64,000 nucleotides of DNA from SIG603 sp964369415 (GTDB taxonomy: Bacteria; Bacillota; Clostridia; Oscillospirales; Acutalibacteraceae), in contig CAYJFP010000002.1 of the NCBI GenBank assembly GCA_964369415.1, forward strand, positions 123,554 through 187,553. Reading direction: 5' to 3'. The notes beneath the pieces are model-generated. The model searched no databases and had not been told where the DNA came from. It saw only the letters and a program-made list of their open reading frames with translations. This document shows positions 1 to 7,897 of this stretch, in pieces; within the stretch, counting starts at the first letter, position 1, and every line of letters starts with the position of its first letter. The position numbers and the translations under genes were made by a program.

Positions 1-524
1 GCACCTGACCTTGACGTGCCAGGAATCATAGCCATTACCTGAAAAACACCGATTATCAAGGCAATTTTATATGTAATATCATCGACATTTTTTATTTTGG
101 GGACTCTTTTTTTATTGATGGTTTCAATTATAATAAAAATTACACCGTAAATAATAAGCATAATCGCTATAGTAATCGGAGTACCAAAATTTTCTTCGAG
201 AAAATCATCAATCAATAGTCCAACAGCCGCTGGCAAACACGCCACAACAACTTTTAACCAAAGATTTATTGTGTCCATTTTAATCTTAAGTTTTGAGTCT
301 GAAACGGTAAGCGGAAAAAGCTTTTTAAAGTATAGAACAATAACCGCAAGTATTGCACCTAACTGTATGACCACAAAAAACATTTCTTTAAAAGTTTCAC
401 TAAAATTAAGCTTAATGAACTCATCCGCTAAAAGTAAATGCCCCGTGCTGCTTATAGGCAGCCACTCTGTTATACCTTCGATAATACCTAGCACCACTAT
501 TTTAATTATTTCTATTATATCCAT
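1..524 (-). CDS. uppP: Undecaprenyl-diphosphatase UppP/BacA, 3' part cut by window edge
   Basis: Integral membrane phosphatase that recycles undecaprenyl diphosphate to the monophosphate carrier for peptidoglycan and other wall polymers; loss or overproduction alters bacitracin sensitivity in known species. About 174 residues are visible of a usual ~270. The first family motif (EGITEWLPISSTGHL, near residues 15-29) and the second (PGTSRSG, right at the window edge) are both present, with hydrophobic segments between them. The ATG at 524 follows a GAGGAG site and overlaps the murF stop codon by one base (TGATG), so translation is probably coupled to murF. The C-terminal part lies outside the window. 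Family assignment is firm. Confidence 0.95.
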   Translation of the reverse strand, partial: MDIIEIIKIVVLGIIEGITEWLPISSTGHLLLADEFIKLNFSETFKEMFFVVIQLGAILAVIVLYFKKLFPLTVSDSKLKIKMDTINLWLKVVVACLPAAVGLLIDDFLEENFGTPITIAIMLIIYGVIFIIIETINKKRVPKIKNVDDITYKIALIIGVFQVMAMIPGTSRSG

Positions 525-1867
525 CAACCAAGCTCCTCTAAAAATTTGATAAATCTATCTGTTTTCATTCCTCTTGAACCTTTAACAAGAATTACATCGT
601 CCTTAGATATTCTATTTCTAAGACAATTCTCTGCCTCTTCATAATGCAAAAAATGAGATGAATTTTCACTATCATCAAACCCAATAAAAATACTTTCAGA
701 TTCTTTCCCAAAAGCAATTAAATAATCTACGCCCATTTTTGAAGCGTATGCACCTACGTCCTTATGGCCTTTTTCCGAATAGTCACCAAGTTCTAACATA
801 TCTGCAAGAACAGCTATTTTTTTGTTACCTTCTAGAGCCGAGAGAACATCAATGGCACTTTTCATAGAATCTGGACTTGCATTATAAGTATCGTCAATAA
901 GTGTAAGCATTTTAGTGCTCTTTATCTGCTGCCTCATATCAGGTGCTTTATATTCTGAAAGAGCAATAACCGCCTTTTTCCTGTCTATATCAAGTAATTC
1001 TGCCACAGCAAAACATGCAAGAGCGTTTTGTACGTTGTGAATACCTGGAGCAGGAATGTAAAGCTCAGTTTCTGAATCCTTAGTCTTGCATATAAATCTT
1101 GAGCCATCTGCATTTTGTGTAAGATTTACCGCTTTATAATCACAGTTTTCGCCTAAACCAAACTGAATTACTCTATATTTCTTCTCATCTTTTAGTGTAC
1201 AAAGCAAGTCGTCATCACCGTTTACAAGCAAGATATTTTCGCTAGTGAAGTAGTCCGCAATATGAAGCTTCTCCTCCATGATTTTTTCTCTTGTTCCATG
1301 AAATTCTATATGCGAAACACCTATATTTGTTATAACAGCTATATCTGGTCTTGCACTATAAGCTATTCTCTCCATTTCACCTGGCAAGCTCATCCCCATT
1401 TCAATGACTGCACACTCATGCTTTTCGTTAATGCGCATTAAAGTAAGTGGTAAACCAACTTGACTGTTTGCATTTCCGAGTGTCTTAAGTGTCTTAAGCG
1501 AACTTTCAAGTGTTAGTGCCAACATTTCTTTTGTAGTGGTCTTTCCGACACTACCTGTAACTGCAACTACAGGTATTTCTAATGAATTTCTGTGATAGAG
1601 TGCGACTTCTTGCAATGCTTTTACAGAATCTTCGACTAATACATAGTCGCCCTTTGGATTTTCAATCACATTTTGGCTAAAACTAGCACTTCCACTGTCA
1701 AAAACTGTATCAATAAAGCTGTGTGCATCGACTTTTTCTCCTACTATAGGCACAAACATTGCGTTTTTAGTGCTCTGCCTACTGTCCAAAAAAAATGTCT
1801 CAATTTCTCTATTTCCATTACCAAAAAGCTTACCATCACATATTTCAGAAATCTTACTTAGTTTCAA
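524..1867 (-). CDS. murF: UDP-MurNAc-tripeptide--D-Ala-D-Ala ligase MurF
   Basis: Cytoplasmic ATP-dependent Mur ligase that adds the D-Ala-D-Ala dipeptide to UDP-MurNAc-tripeptide, the last cytoplasmic step before lipid I. The 447-residue length is normal. The P-loop VTGSVGKTTTKEM lies near residues 103-115, followed by NANSQVGLPLTL and the central-domain VIEMGMS and ITNIGVSHIE motifs; the C-terminal ligase domain carries DDTYNASPDSM. The start is TTG at 1867 behind GGAGGAG and overlaps the murE stop as TTGA, so murE, murF and uppP form one translationally coupled unit on the minus strand. Confidence 0.96.
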   Translation of the reverse strand: MKLSKISEICDGKLFGNGNREIETFFLDSRQSTKNAMFVPIVGEKVDAHSFIDTVFDSGSASFSQNVIENPKGDYVLVEDSVKALQEVALYHRNSLEIPVVAVTGSVGKTTTKEMLALTLESSLKTLKTLGNANSQVGLPLTLMRINEKHECAVIEMGMSLPGEMERIAYSARPDIAVITNIGVSHIEFHGTREKIMEEKLHIADYFTSENILLVNGDDDLLCTLKDEKKYRVIQFGLGENCDYKAVNLTQNADGSRFICKTKDSETELYIPAPGIHNVQNALACFAVAELLDIDRKKAVIALSEYKAPDMRQQIKSTKMLTLIDDTYNASPDSMKSAIDVLSALEGNKKIAVLADMLELGDYSEKGHKDVGAYASKMGVDYLIAFGKESESIFIGFDDSENSSHFLHYEEAENCLRNRISKDDVILVKGSRGMKTDRFIKFLEELG

Positions 1868-3312
1868 TTTAGCTCCTCCAAAATCTCTTTTATGACCACT
1901 CTTTCATCAAACGGATACTTTACCCCTTTTATCTCTTGATAGTCCTCATGACCTTTTCCAGCAAATACAAAAACGTCTCCTTTTTGCCCACTTTCGATGC
2001 AATACTTCATCGCTTCTTTTCTATCCGGAATCACTATAAAATCTCCATTTGTCTTGCTCATTCCGACTTTTATGTCTTCAATTATATCACTTACATCTTC
2101 AAATCTTGAATTGTCTTCGGTAATAATGGATAAATCTGCAAGATTTCCGCTAGTCTCACCCATTTCATACCTTCTAATTTTGGGACGGTTTCCACCAGCT
2201 CCAAAAAGACAAATTAATCTATTTGGTTTATATTCTCTTAACGTTGTAAGCACGTTTTCCATACTAACTGCATTGTGCGCATAATCAAGTAAAACAGTGA
2301 ACTTATCACTGACGCTTACCGGCTCTAGTCTTCCTTTGACTTTAACAGATTTCAGTCCATTTTTCATGCTCTCATTATCAACTCCCAAAATATATGCCAC
2401 AGAAATTGCCGCAAGAGAATTATACGCATTGAATTTACCTGGAATTGCAATATCGGCTTCTAAATCAACAATACCTTCAGTCTTTAAGTAAGAACCGATG
2501 AAATCGCCTTCTGAAACTAGATGATTTTCTATGGCTTTTATGTCACATTTGCCGTTAAATCCAAAGGTGATATAATCTGATTTACATGAATTAATAATTT
2601 CCTCTGATTTATCATCATCAAGATTTATAACCGCATTTTTGCACATCGAAAAAAGCTTTGCCTTAGAGTCAAAATACTCTTTCATGTCCGTGTGTTCTAC
2701 TCCGCCAATATGATCTCTTGAAAAATTAGTAAAAACAGCACAGTCAAAGTCAAATCCATATACTCTAAAGTCTTTAAGCCCTATTGAACTTACTTCCATT
2801 ACGCAGTATTCACACTCGTTTTCTAGCATTTCACTCATGTATTTTTGAACATAATAGCTTTCCGGTGTTGTATTGTTTATTTTGATTATCTCTTTATCAG
2901 TTATAACGCCAACGGTGCCTATCATTCCGACTTTATGCCCTGCACTTTCGAGCACCGATTTAATCATAAACGCAGTGGTAGTCTTGCCTTTTGTGCCAGT
3001 TATTCCTATTGTTTTAATTTTTTCAAAAGGTCTACCAAAAAATTCGGCTGACAAAAGCGCTAGTGCTTTTCTCGTGTTTTCCACTTTAAGAACAGGAACC
3101 GAAGCCTCTATATCCTTTTGAGCCACAATAAGTTTTACACCATTTTTAATCGCTGCATCCACATAATCATGCCCATCGGTTTCACTTCCGACAAGGCAAA
3201 CAAACACGCCATCTTCAAGCTTTGCTCTTGAGTCAAAGGCTAGATTTTTAACATCAAAATCAGAAAACGTCTCATTTATGTTTAGCACTTTTAGTAAATC
3301 GTTTATTCTCAA
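1864..3312 (-). CDS. murE: UDP-MurNAc-L-Ala-D-Glu--diamino acid ligase MurE
   Basis: Cytoplasmic Mur ligase adding the third stem-peptide residue (meso-diaminopimelate or L-lysine). The 482 residues include the P-loop GITGTKGKTTTAF near 106-118, the NNTTPESY motif, and FDSKAKLF, which contains the lysine that is carbamylated in this family. The diamino-acid specificity motif reads DNSRFEDV; DAP-adding enzymes normally carry DNPR, and lysine enzymes lack the arginine. The arginine therefore favours meso-DAP, but the Pro-to-Ser change is unusual. The start is TTG at 3312 behind AAGGGGTG. It sits 22 bases downstream of the GT4 gene in the same minus-strand cluster and overlaps murF by 4 bases. 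Confidence 0.94.
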   Translation of the reverse strand: MRINDLLKVLNINETFSDFDVKNLAFDSRAKLEDGVFVCLVGSETDGHDYVDAAIKNGVKLIVAQKDIEASVPVLKVENTRKALALLSAEFFGRPFEKIKTIGITGTKGKTTTAFMIKSVLESAGHKVGMIGTVGVITDKEIIKINNTTPESYYVQKYMSEMLENECEYCVMEVSSIGLKDFRVYGFDFDCAVFTNFSRDHIGGVEHTDMKEYFDSKAKLFSMCKNAVINLDDDKSEEIINSCKSDYITFGFNGKCDIKAIENHLVSEGDFIGSYLKTEGIVDLEADIAIPGKFNAYNSLAAISVAYILGVDNESMKNGLKSVKVKGRLEPVSVSDKFTVLLDYAHNAVSMENVLTTLREYKPNRLICLFGAGGNRPKIRRYEMGETSGNLADLSIITEDNSRFEDVSDIIEDIKVGMSKTNGDFIVIPDRKEAMKYCIESGQKGDVFVFAGKGHEDYQEIKGVKYPFDERVVIKEILEELN

Positions 3313-3334
3313 CTCTCAGCACCCCTTTTTCTTA

Positions 3335-4486
3335 TCACTTTTGAATAGCTTTTAAATAAAAATTATATGCAGTATCTGCAATTACACTGCCGTCATAGCT
3401 TTTTGCTATAGATTTAAGATGTTCTGACGAAAACTTCTCTTTTGTAAGATATAGTGTTTTAATAGCTTCTGTAAGTCCTTTTACATCGTCTGTATCGCAA
3501 AAATATCCCGTGCTATCGTCTAAAAACACCTCTGTTCCATAGTTTCTTGTCGATACTACAGGTAGACCAGCCGCCATAGCTTCGACAGCGGGAATTCCAA
3601 ATGTTTCAAAATCAGAAGAAACTACGAGCATATCCATGTCTCTAAATATTTCTGCTATTTCGCCGTGTGTTTTTCGTCCGACAAAATTGACAAAATCATT
3701 TACTTTAAGCTTGCCGCAGTAGTTTTTATAAAAAGTTTCGAGCTCTCCGTCTCCAACGGCAGTATATCTAATAAAAGGAAACTCGTCTTTTAAAACATTT
3801 ACGGCTTCAAGTATATTTTCAAACCTTTTCCCTTCTCTCATCGCACCGACACTTATAATATTAAATCTCGGCCGATTTGATTTATTTAAACTTAAATCAA
3901 ACTTTTTACACTCAACAATATTTGAGAGAACCTCTGCGTTTACGCCTCTTTCTTTGTATTTTGGAAGCATGAATTTGCCCACGCATGTTATTACCGCTTT
4001 TTCCATGACTTTCGCATTATACTTTGCTTCTTTACCTGTAAAATATCTTTCAAAATAAGAAGAATGTTCTGTCATAACGACAGGAACACCTATTTTTTCA
4101 CCCAAAATACAGCATGCATATCCAGCAGGAACCGAAACATGGGCATGTATCACATCAGGTTTTCCATTTATTTTTTCATAATTCTTATATTCTTTTAACA
4201 GCTTTTTAGTGTATGATTTAATCTGCATATCAAAGCCAAATTTAGAAATATCTAGCATTTTTCTACCATAGACTTTAAAATTTTCAAATTCATCTACAAA
4301 TGTTTTTTTCATCCCAATATATTTATGGGCGCTTGATAGTCCTTGCCTATCTATATATATCATATTGGCTTTCATTCTATCGTCTTCGTTTAAAGCCTTG
4401 CAAAAGACCTTATGATATTCACCCATAAGCCTATCCGCACCATTCGGATACCAAGTAGGCACTACTAAAACATGAAGTTTTTTCAA
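3335..4486 (-). CDS. GT4-family glycosyltransferase
   Basis: Retaining GT-B fold glycosyltransferase of family GT4, probably transferring a sugar from a nucleotide donor to a wall or capsule polymer, glycolipid or similar acceptor; donor and acceptor cannot be read from the sequence. The N-terminal half has the Rossmann start (KLHVLVVPTWYPNG) and VIHAHVSVPAGY. The C-terminal half has VGAMREGKRFENILEA and the EX7E donor-binding motif ETFGIPAVEAMAAGLPVVS. I chose the TTG at 4486 because GAGAGGAAG lies about 9 bases before it; a GTG at 4504 in the same frame would overlap the previous gene by 4 bases but has no site of its own. It lies between the rubredoxin fusion and murE, which suggests an envelope role. 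Confidence 0.85.
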   Translation of the reverse strand: MKKLHVLVVPTWYPNGADRLMGEYHKVFCKALNEDDRMKANMIYIDRQGLSSAHKYIGMKKTFVDEFENFKVYGRKMLDISKFGFDMQIKSYTKKLLKEYKNYEKINGKPDVIHAHVSVPAGYACCILGEKIGVPVVMTEHSSYFERYFTGKEAKYNAKVMEKAVITCVGKFMLPKYKERGVNAEVLSNIVECKKFDLSLNKSNRPRFNIISVGAMREGKRFENILEAVNVLKDEFPFIRYTAVGDGELETFYKNYCGKLKVNDFVNFVGRKTHGEIAEIFRDMDMLVVSSDFETFGIPAVEAMAAGLPVVSTRNYGTEVFLDDSTGYFCDTDDVKGLTEAIKTLYLTKEKFSSEHLKSIAKSYDGSVIADTAYNFYLKAIQK

Positions 4487-4500
4487 ATTCAAACTTCCTC

Positions 4501-5166
4501 TCACTCTTTATTTCTTACAAAAACCGATTTTGGCATTTGGCAAACTGGACACACCCAGTCGCTTTGCAATTCTTCAAACCCAAAGTTTGAATCATTATAT
4601 ACATACCCACAAACGGAACAAGCAAACCCACCACTGCCCATATTATTATATGTTCTATCAGCAGGTATAGAAATAGGTGAATCCATCGCAACATTTCCTC
4701 TTAAAATGTTTATATAGTAATCGTAAGTCATCGGTGTTCCAACCGACACATCACTTCCTGCCATCACTTCACCTACGATAAAACTTTGATTTTCAAAGTC
4801 GAATGTACTAACAGTATTACAAAGAAGCCAACAGCAAGTGTTTTCCTTTATAACTGGCACTCCTTCAAGCAAAATTTTATGCCTAATACTTTTTAATTTA
4901 TTTGTTTTTTTGCCACTTACAAGACCAAGAGCACCAATGCATGAGCCAGGTGTATCTTGAGAAAGTACCGACACTGTAAACATTCCACTTTTTTTAATAC
5001 ATGCGGTGCTATAGCTATCTTTATTTATTGTAATAGCAATGTGAACTTTATTTCCTGAAGTAATTTGAGTGACAGAGTTGATTATACATGCCGATACCTT
5101 TTCACCGTCTTTAACTCCTATCGCAAACATTCCGTAAGTTAAATTTCTTAAAATTTCGTTTTTCAC
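4501..5166 (-). CDS. Flavin reductase-like protein fused to rubredoxin (Hrb-type)
   Basis: Two-domain redox protein. Residues about 1-150 resemble FMN-binding split-barrel flavin reductases (ITSGNKVHIAITINKDS, FTVSVLSQDTP). Residues about 175-215 are a rubredoxin with the CSVCGY and CPVCQM cysteine pairs that bind one iron. This matches high-molecular-weight rubredoxin (Hrb) of acetogens and clostridia, which passes NADH electrons to flavodiiron proteins that reduce oxygen or NO; that role here is inference, since no flavodiiron gene is in the window. The start is taken as GTG at 5166, 7 bases after AAGGCGG; an ATG at 5184 lacks a ribosome site. The neighbours on both sides are unrelated wall and DNA genes. 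Confidence 0.88.
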   Translation of the reverse strand: MKNEILRNLTYGMFAIGVKDGEKVSACIINSVTQITSGNKVHIAITINKDSYSTACIKKSGMFTVSVLSQDTPGSCIGALGLVSGKKTNKLKSIRHKILLEGVPVIKENTCCWLLCNTVSTFDFENQSFIVGEVMAGSDVSVGTPMTYDYYINILRGNVAMDSPISIPADRTYNNMGSGGFACSVCGYVYNDSNFGFEELQSDWVCPVCQMPKSVFVRNKE

Positions 5167-5197
5167 ATTATTACCGCCTTTCATATTTAAAAAGGAG

Positions 5198-6463
5198 TTA
5201 CTCTCCTTTAATTTTCCTTATATAATCGTCAAAACTTTTTTCGCTTTTATTATTACCCGTTGTATAATAATTAACGCCCTTTAACACATCTGGAAGATAC
5301 TGCTGTTTTACATAGTTGTTTTCATAATCATGCGGATACAAATAAAATTGCCCTTTATTTTTGACATCTGCACCGTCGAAGTGCTTGTTTTGTAAATTTC
5401 GTGGAACAGAGCCTATTCTACCCATTTCAACGTCTCTTATCGCCGCTTGAATGGCAGCTTCGCCCGAATTTGACTTTGGTGCCTGTGCCACTAAGATTAC
5501 CGCATCTGAAAGCGGAATCGCAGCCTCAGGAAATCCGACCATTATAGCACTATCTATACAAGCCTTTACTATCGGTATAATTTGTGGCCACGCAAGACCG
5601 ACATCTTCGCACGCACAAATCATAAGTCTTCGGCAAATTATCGGCAAATCACCCGCTACTATTAATCTTGCTAAATAGTGAAGTGCGGCATTTACATCCG
5701 AGCCACGCATTGATTTTTGAAATGCGGAAATGATGTCGTAGTGCTCATCCCCGTCTTTATCGTATCTCATAGAGCTTTTTTGTGTAAGCCCTTTTACGCT
5801 TTCTAAATTAATTTCATAGGTTTGCCCGTCACTGTCCGCTGTCAATACGCTAAGTTCGACAGCATTCAAGGCTTTTCTTACGTCTCCACCACAGGAGACC
5901 GCAATATATTTTATGATTTCATCGCTTACATTTATTACTATACCCTTGTCGTTTTGGGTAATTTCATACGCTCTTTTAACCGCTTTTTCTATGTCTTCGG
6001 GCAAGACAGGCTTAAACTCAAAGACAGTCGAACGGCTTAAAATTGCGTTATAGACATAAAAATATGGATTTTCGGTAGTCGAAGCGATTAATGTAACGCT
6101 ACCGTTTTCTATAAACTCCAAAAGAGTTTGCTGTTGTTTTTTTGTAAAATACTGAATCTCGTCAAGATAAAGCAATACTCCGTTCATGCCAAGCATGGTT
6201 TTAGAGGAGTTTATGGCATCTCTAATGTCGGCAGTGCTTGCATTTGTGCCGTTGAGTTTTACAAGGTGCATACTGGTGTTTCTTGCGATTATCGAGGCAA
6301 CCGTGGTTTTTCCAACGCCTGATGGCCCGTAAAAAACCATGTTCGGGATTTTGCCCGAGAGTATAACTTTTCTTAAAATTTTGTTTTCGCCCAAGATATG
6401 CTCTTGCCCTACGACATCGTCAAGTGTTAAAGGGCGTATCTTGTCCGCCAAAGGTGAATTCAA
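5198..6463 (-). CDS. rarA: AAA+ ATPase RarA/MgsA, replication-associated recombination protein
   Basis: Clamp-loader-like AAA+ ATPase that acts at stalled or damaged replication forks. The 421 residues show the N-terminal LADKIRPLTLDDVVGQEHIL, Walker A GPSGVGKTT near 45-53, Walker B LLYLDEIQ near 98, sensor ASTTENPYF near 129, and sensor 2 SCGGDVRKALNAVE near 210. The MgsA C-terminal region follows (YDIISAFQKSMRGSDVNAAL, LIVAGDLP and the terminal YLYPHDYENNYV). The start is TTG at 6463, 7 bases after GGAGGG. It lies 31 bases upstream of the rubredoxin fusion and is the first gene of this minus-strand run. Confidence 0.95.
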   Translation of the reverse strand: MNSPLADKIRPLTLDDVVGQEHILGENKILRKVILSGKIPNMVFYGPSGVGKTTVASIIARNTSMHLVKLNGTNASTADIRDAINSSKTMLGMNGVLLYLDEIQYFTKKQQQTLLEFIENGSVTLIASTTENPYFYVYNAILSRSTVFEFKPVLPEDIEKAVKRAYEITQNDKGIVINVSDEIIKYIAVSCGGDVRKALNAVELSVLTADSDGQTYEINLESVKGLTQKSSMRYDKDGDEHYDIISAFQKSMRGSDVNAALHYLARLIVAGDLPIICRRLMICACEDVGLAWPQIIPIVKACIDSAIMVGFPEAAIPLSDAVILVAQAPKSNSGEAAIQAAIRDVEMGRIGSVPRNLQNKHFDGADVKNKGQFYLYPHDYENNYVKQQYLPDVLKGVNYYTTGNNKSEKSFDDYIRKIKGE

Positions 6464-6575
6464 TTTTACGCCCTCCTTTTTTATGATAGATAATGTTGGA
6501 CTAAAGACTAACGGTGAATGGCGAATGACTATAATGCTGCTTCACTACGTCAAATGCTCATAATAAGAAGTATAA

Positions 6576-7067
6576 TTAATATTCTCTTGTTACGATATGT
6601 GTCAGTTCTTTTGGTAAGTCTATCAACAAGTTCTTAAAGAATGTAGGATAAACAATTTTATCACCTAATGTATGGATTGGTAGCCAATTCATATATTCTT
6701 TGCCATGCAAACAAATACTATTGCTATTTAATTGTTTATTTCCTTTAGATTTCATCAGAAAATAAAATGTAATTTCATGACATCTTTTACTTTGAGCTAT
6801 TGTTTTATCAAGAAAAAAGTTCTCGTGTATAACAGCTAATCGGTCAATTTTATAATTCACTCCTGTTTCTTCAAATACTTCTCTAATTACTGCATCTTCA
6901 GCGTTTTCACCTAAATGAACTCCACCACCAACTGAATAGAAATAGCTTGAAACATCATTACTTGCCATTAAAACACAATCATCTTCAATTATTATTGCAG
7001 CTGCACGATATCTAAACCAGTAATTGTCATCAGAGAAGCAACAATCACTTTTGTAATCCAATTCCAT
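6576..7067 (-). CDS. Nudix hydrolase
   Basis: Small (163 aa) cytoplasmic pyrophosphohydrolase of the Nudix superfamily. A perfect Nudix box (GX5EX7REUXEEXGU) is visible as GGVHLGENAEDAVIREVFEE followed by TGV, around residues 47-69; its glutamates bind the catalytic Mg2+. The substrate (nucleoside diphosphate derivative) cannot be predicted. The start ATG at 7067 is behind AGGTGATAAA. The gene stands alone between two short non-coding stretches that carry short repeat-like sequences (near 6512 and 7094-7135), so it may be a small cassette added to the region; that is a weak inference. Confidence 0.9.
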   Translation of the reverse strand: MELDYKSDCCFSDDNYWFRYRAAAIIIEDDCVLMASNDVSSYFYSVGGGVHLGENAEDAVIREVFEETGVNYKIDRLAVIHENFFLDKTIAQSKRCHEITFYFLMKSKGNKQLNSNSICLHGKEYMNWLPIHTLGDKIVYPTFFKNLLIDLPKELTHIVTREY

Positions 7068-7089
7068 TTTATCACCTCACCTAATATAA

Positions 7090-7175
7090 ATAATCTGTGC
7101 CGTAGGCACACCACAGCCATTCACTTTTCACTATTAGCTTTTAGCCTTATATTTGACTTTATCAAATATAAGTAG
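7090..7175. repeat. Short intergenic repeat-like palindromes
   Basis: Between the Nudix gene and the next gene there is a 6-bp-stem palindrome (TGTGCC/GGCACA, 7094-7108), then ATTCACTTTTCACTATTA (7121-7138), then a second palindrome TATATTTGA/TCAAATATA (about 7149-7171). A related ATTCACTCTTCACTTT occurs at about 9228, and TGAATGGC occurs inverted near 6514. Such segments resemble dispersed intergenic repeats of clostridia, but only partial copies are visible here. Confidence 0.35.
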
Positions 7176-7187
7176 CCACCACCAAAC

Positions 7188-7583
7188 CTATCCCATAAAA
7201 ATATGCGGATGGTTTTTAATTAGTATTTCGATGAATTTATCATTATCGTTTAGCGATACCATAATGCTTTCTCCACTGAAACATGTGATTCTAACTCTAT
7301 CGAGTGAAAGTGCGAAGCTTTGAGTGGGGTCGTTTGTTTTTTCAAGGCTTAAAATTTCATGGCAGTAAATTCTCTTTTTGTTTATGCCGATTTTTATGTC
7401 GATATACTCTTCATTTAATATAAGGTAATTTGGAAAAGACCATATGGCAAGAAATATAGCTATTATTAACGGAAGCCCTAGAACATACACTCCACCTTGG
7501 GTGAGTGTTAAAAGCAAGGTGAAAAACAGGCACACCGAAATGCCTGTCGGAATAATGACTCCCATTTTGCCTTGGAATTTCAT
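7188..7583 (-). CDS. Membrane-anchored bacterial PH-domain protein
   Basis: A 131-residue protein with two adjacent hydrophobic segments (about residues 8-27 and 32-50) followed by a soluble C-terminal half containing FALSLDRVRITCFSGE and VSLNDNDKFIEILIKNHP. This layout and the SLDR(V/I)xI plus (D/N)xxxFIExL signature match small bacterial PH-like domain proteins found in many Firmicutes. The function is unknown; a membrane location is inferred. The start ATG at 7583 follows AGGTGAAG. It is 28 bases upstream-oriented from the next small membrane gene on the same strand. Confidence 0.65.
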   Translation of the reverse strand: MKFQGKMGVIIPTGISVCLFFTLLLTLTQGGVYVLGLPLIIAIFLAIWSFPNYLILNEEYIDIKIGINKKRIYCHEILSLEKTNDPTQSFALSLDRVRITCFSGESIMVSLNDNDKFIEILIKNHPHIFMG

Positions 7584-7611
7584 TATACTTCACCTCAAAC
7601 TAATATTAGTT

Positions 7612-7860
7612 CTATTTCTTTTTCTGAAAAAACAATTTGTAAATCATATAAAAATAAGAAAGAAGAGCGATGATTCCAATAAATGAAGCTTTGCTTTTAA
7701 GTTTTTCGCTAAATTTTATTCCGATAAACAAGCCCGCAAAAGATAAGCAAATTTTCATTATCGTGAAATCCACAAGACTAAAATTTTTAACCTTGCCCAT
7801 TATATCTTTGATTAAATTGTTAAATGCACATGTTTTATTTTTAGAATTTAGCTTTTCCAT
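7612..7860 (-). CDS. Small two-TM protein, often labelled phosphate ABC permease-like
   Basis: An 82-residue protein with two predicted membrane helices (about residues 34-50 and 60-78) separated by a basic loop (GIKFSEKLKSKAS). The pattern DFTIMKICLSFAGLFIGI followed by a short loop and a second helix is common to small clostridial proteins that databases name as permease-like; no transport residues are visible and I would not assign transport. It probably shares a transcript with the PH-domain gene. Confidence concerns the reality of the gene more than its role. Confidence 0.6.
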   Translation of the reverse strand: MEKLNSKNKTCAFNNLIKDIMGKVKNFSLVDFTIMKICLSFAGLFIGIKFSEKLKSKASFIGIIALLSYFYMIYKLFFQKKK

Positions 7861-7897
7861 AACTTATCCTAGCTCCATAATATTATTTTTTAGGAAT

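Noticed and set aside
3800..3900. Reading the GT4 start at GTG 4504
   Set aside because: GTG 4504 lacks a ribosome site, whereas GAGAGGAAG fits TTG 4486. Kept only as an alternative.
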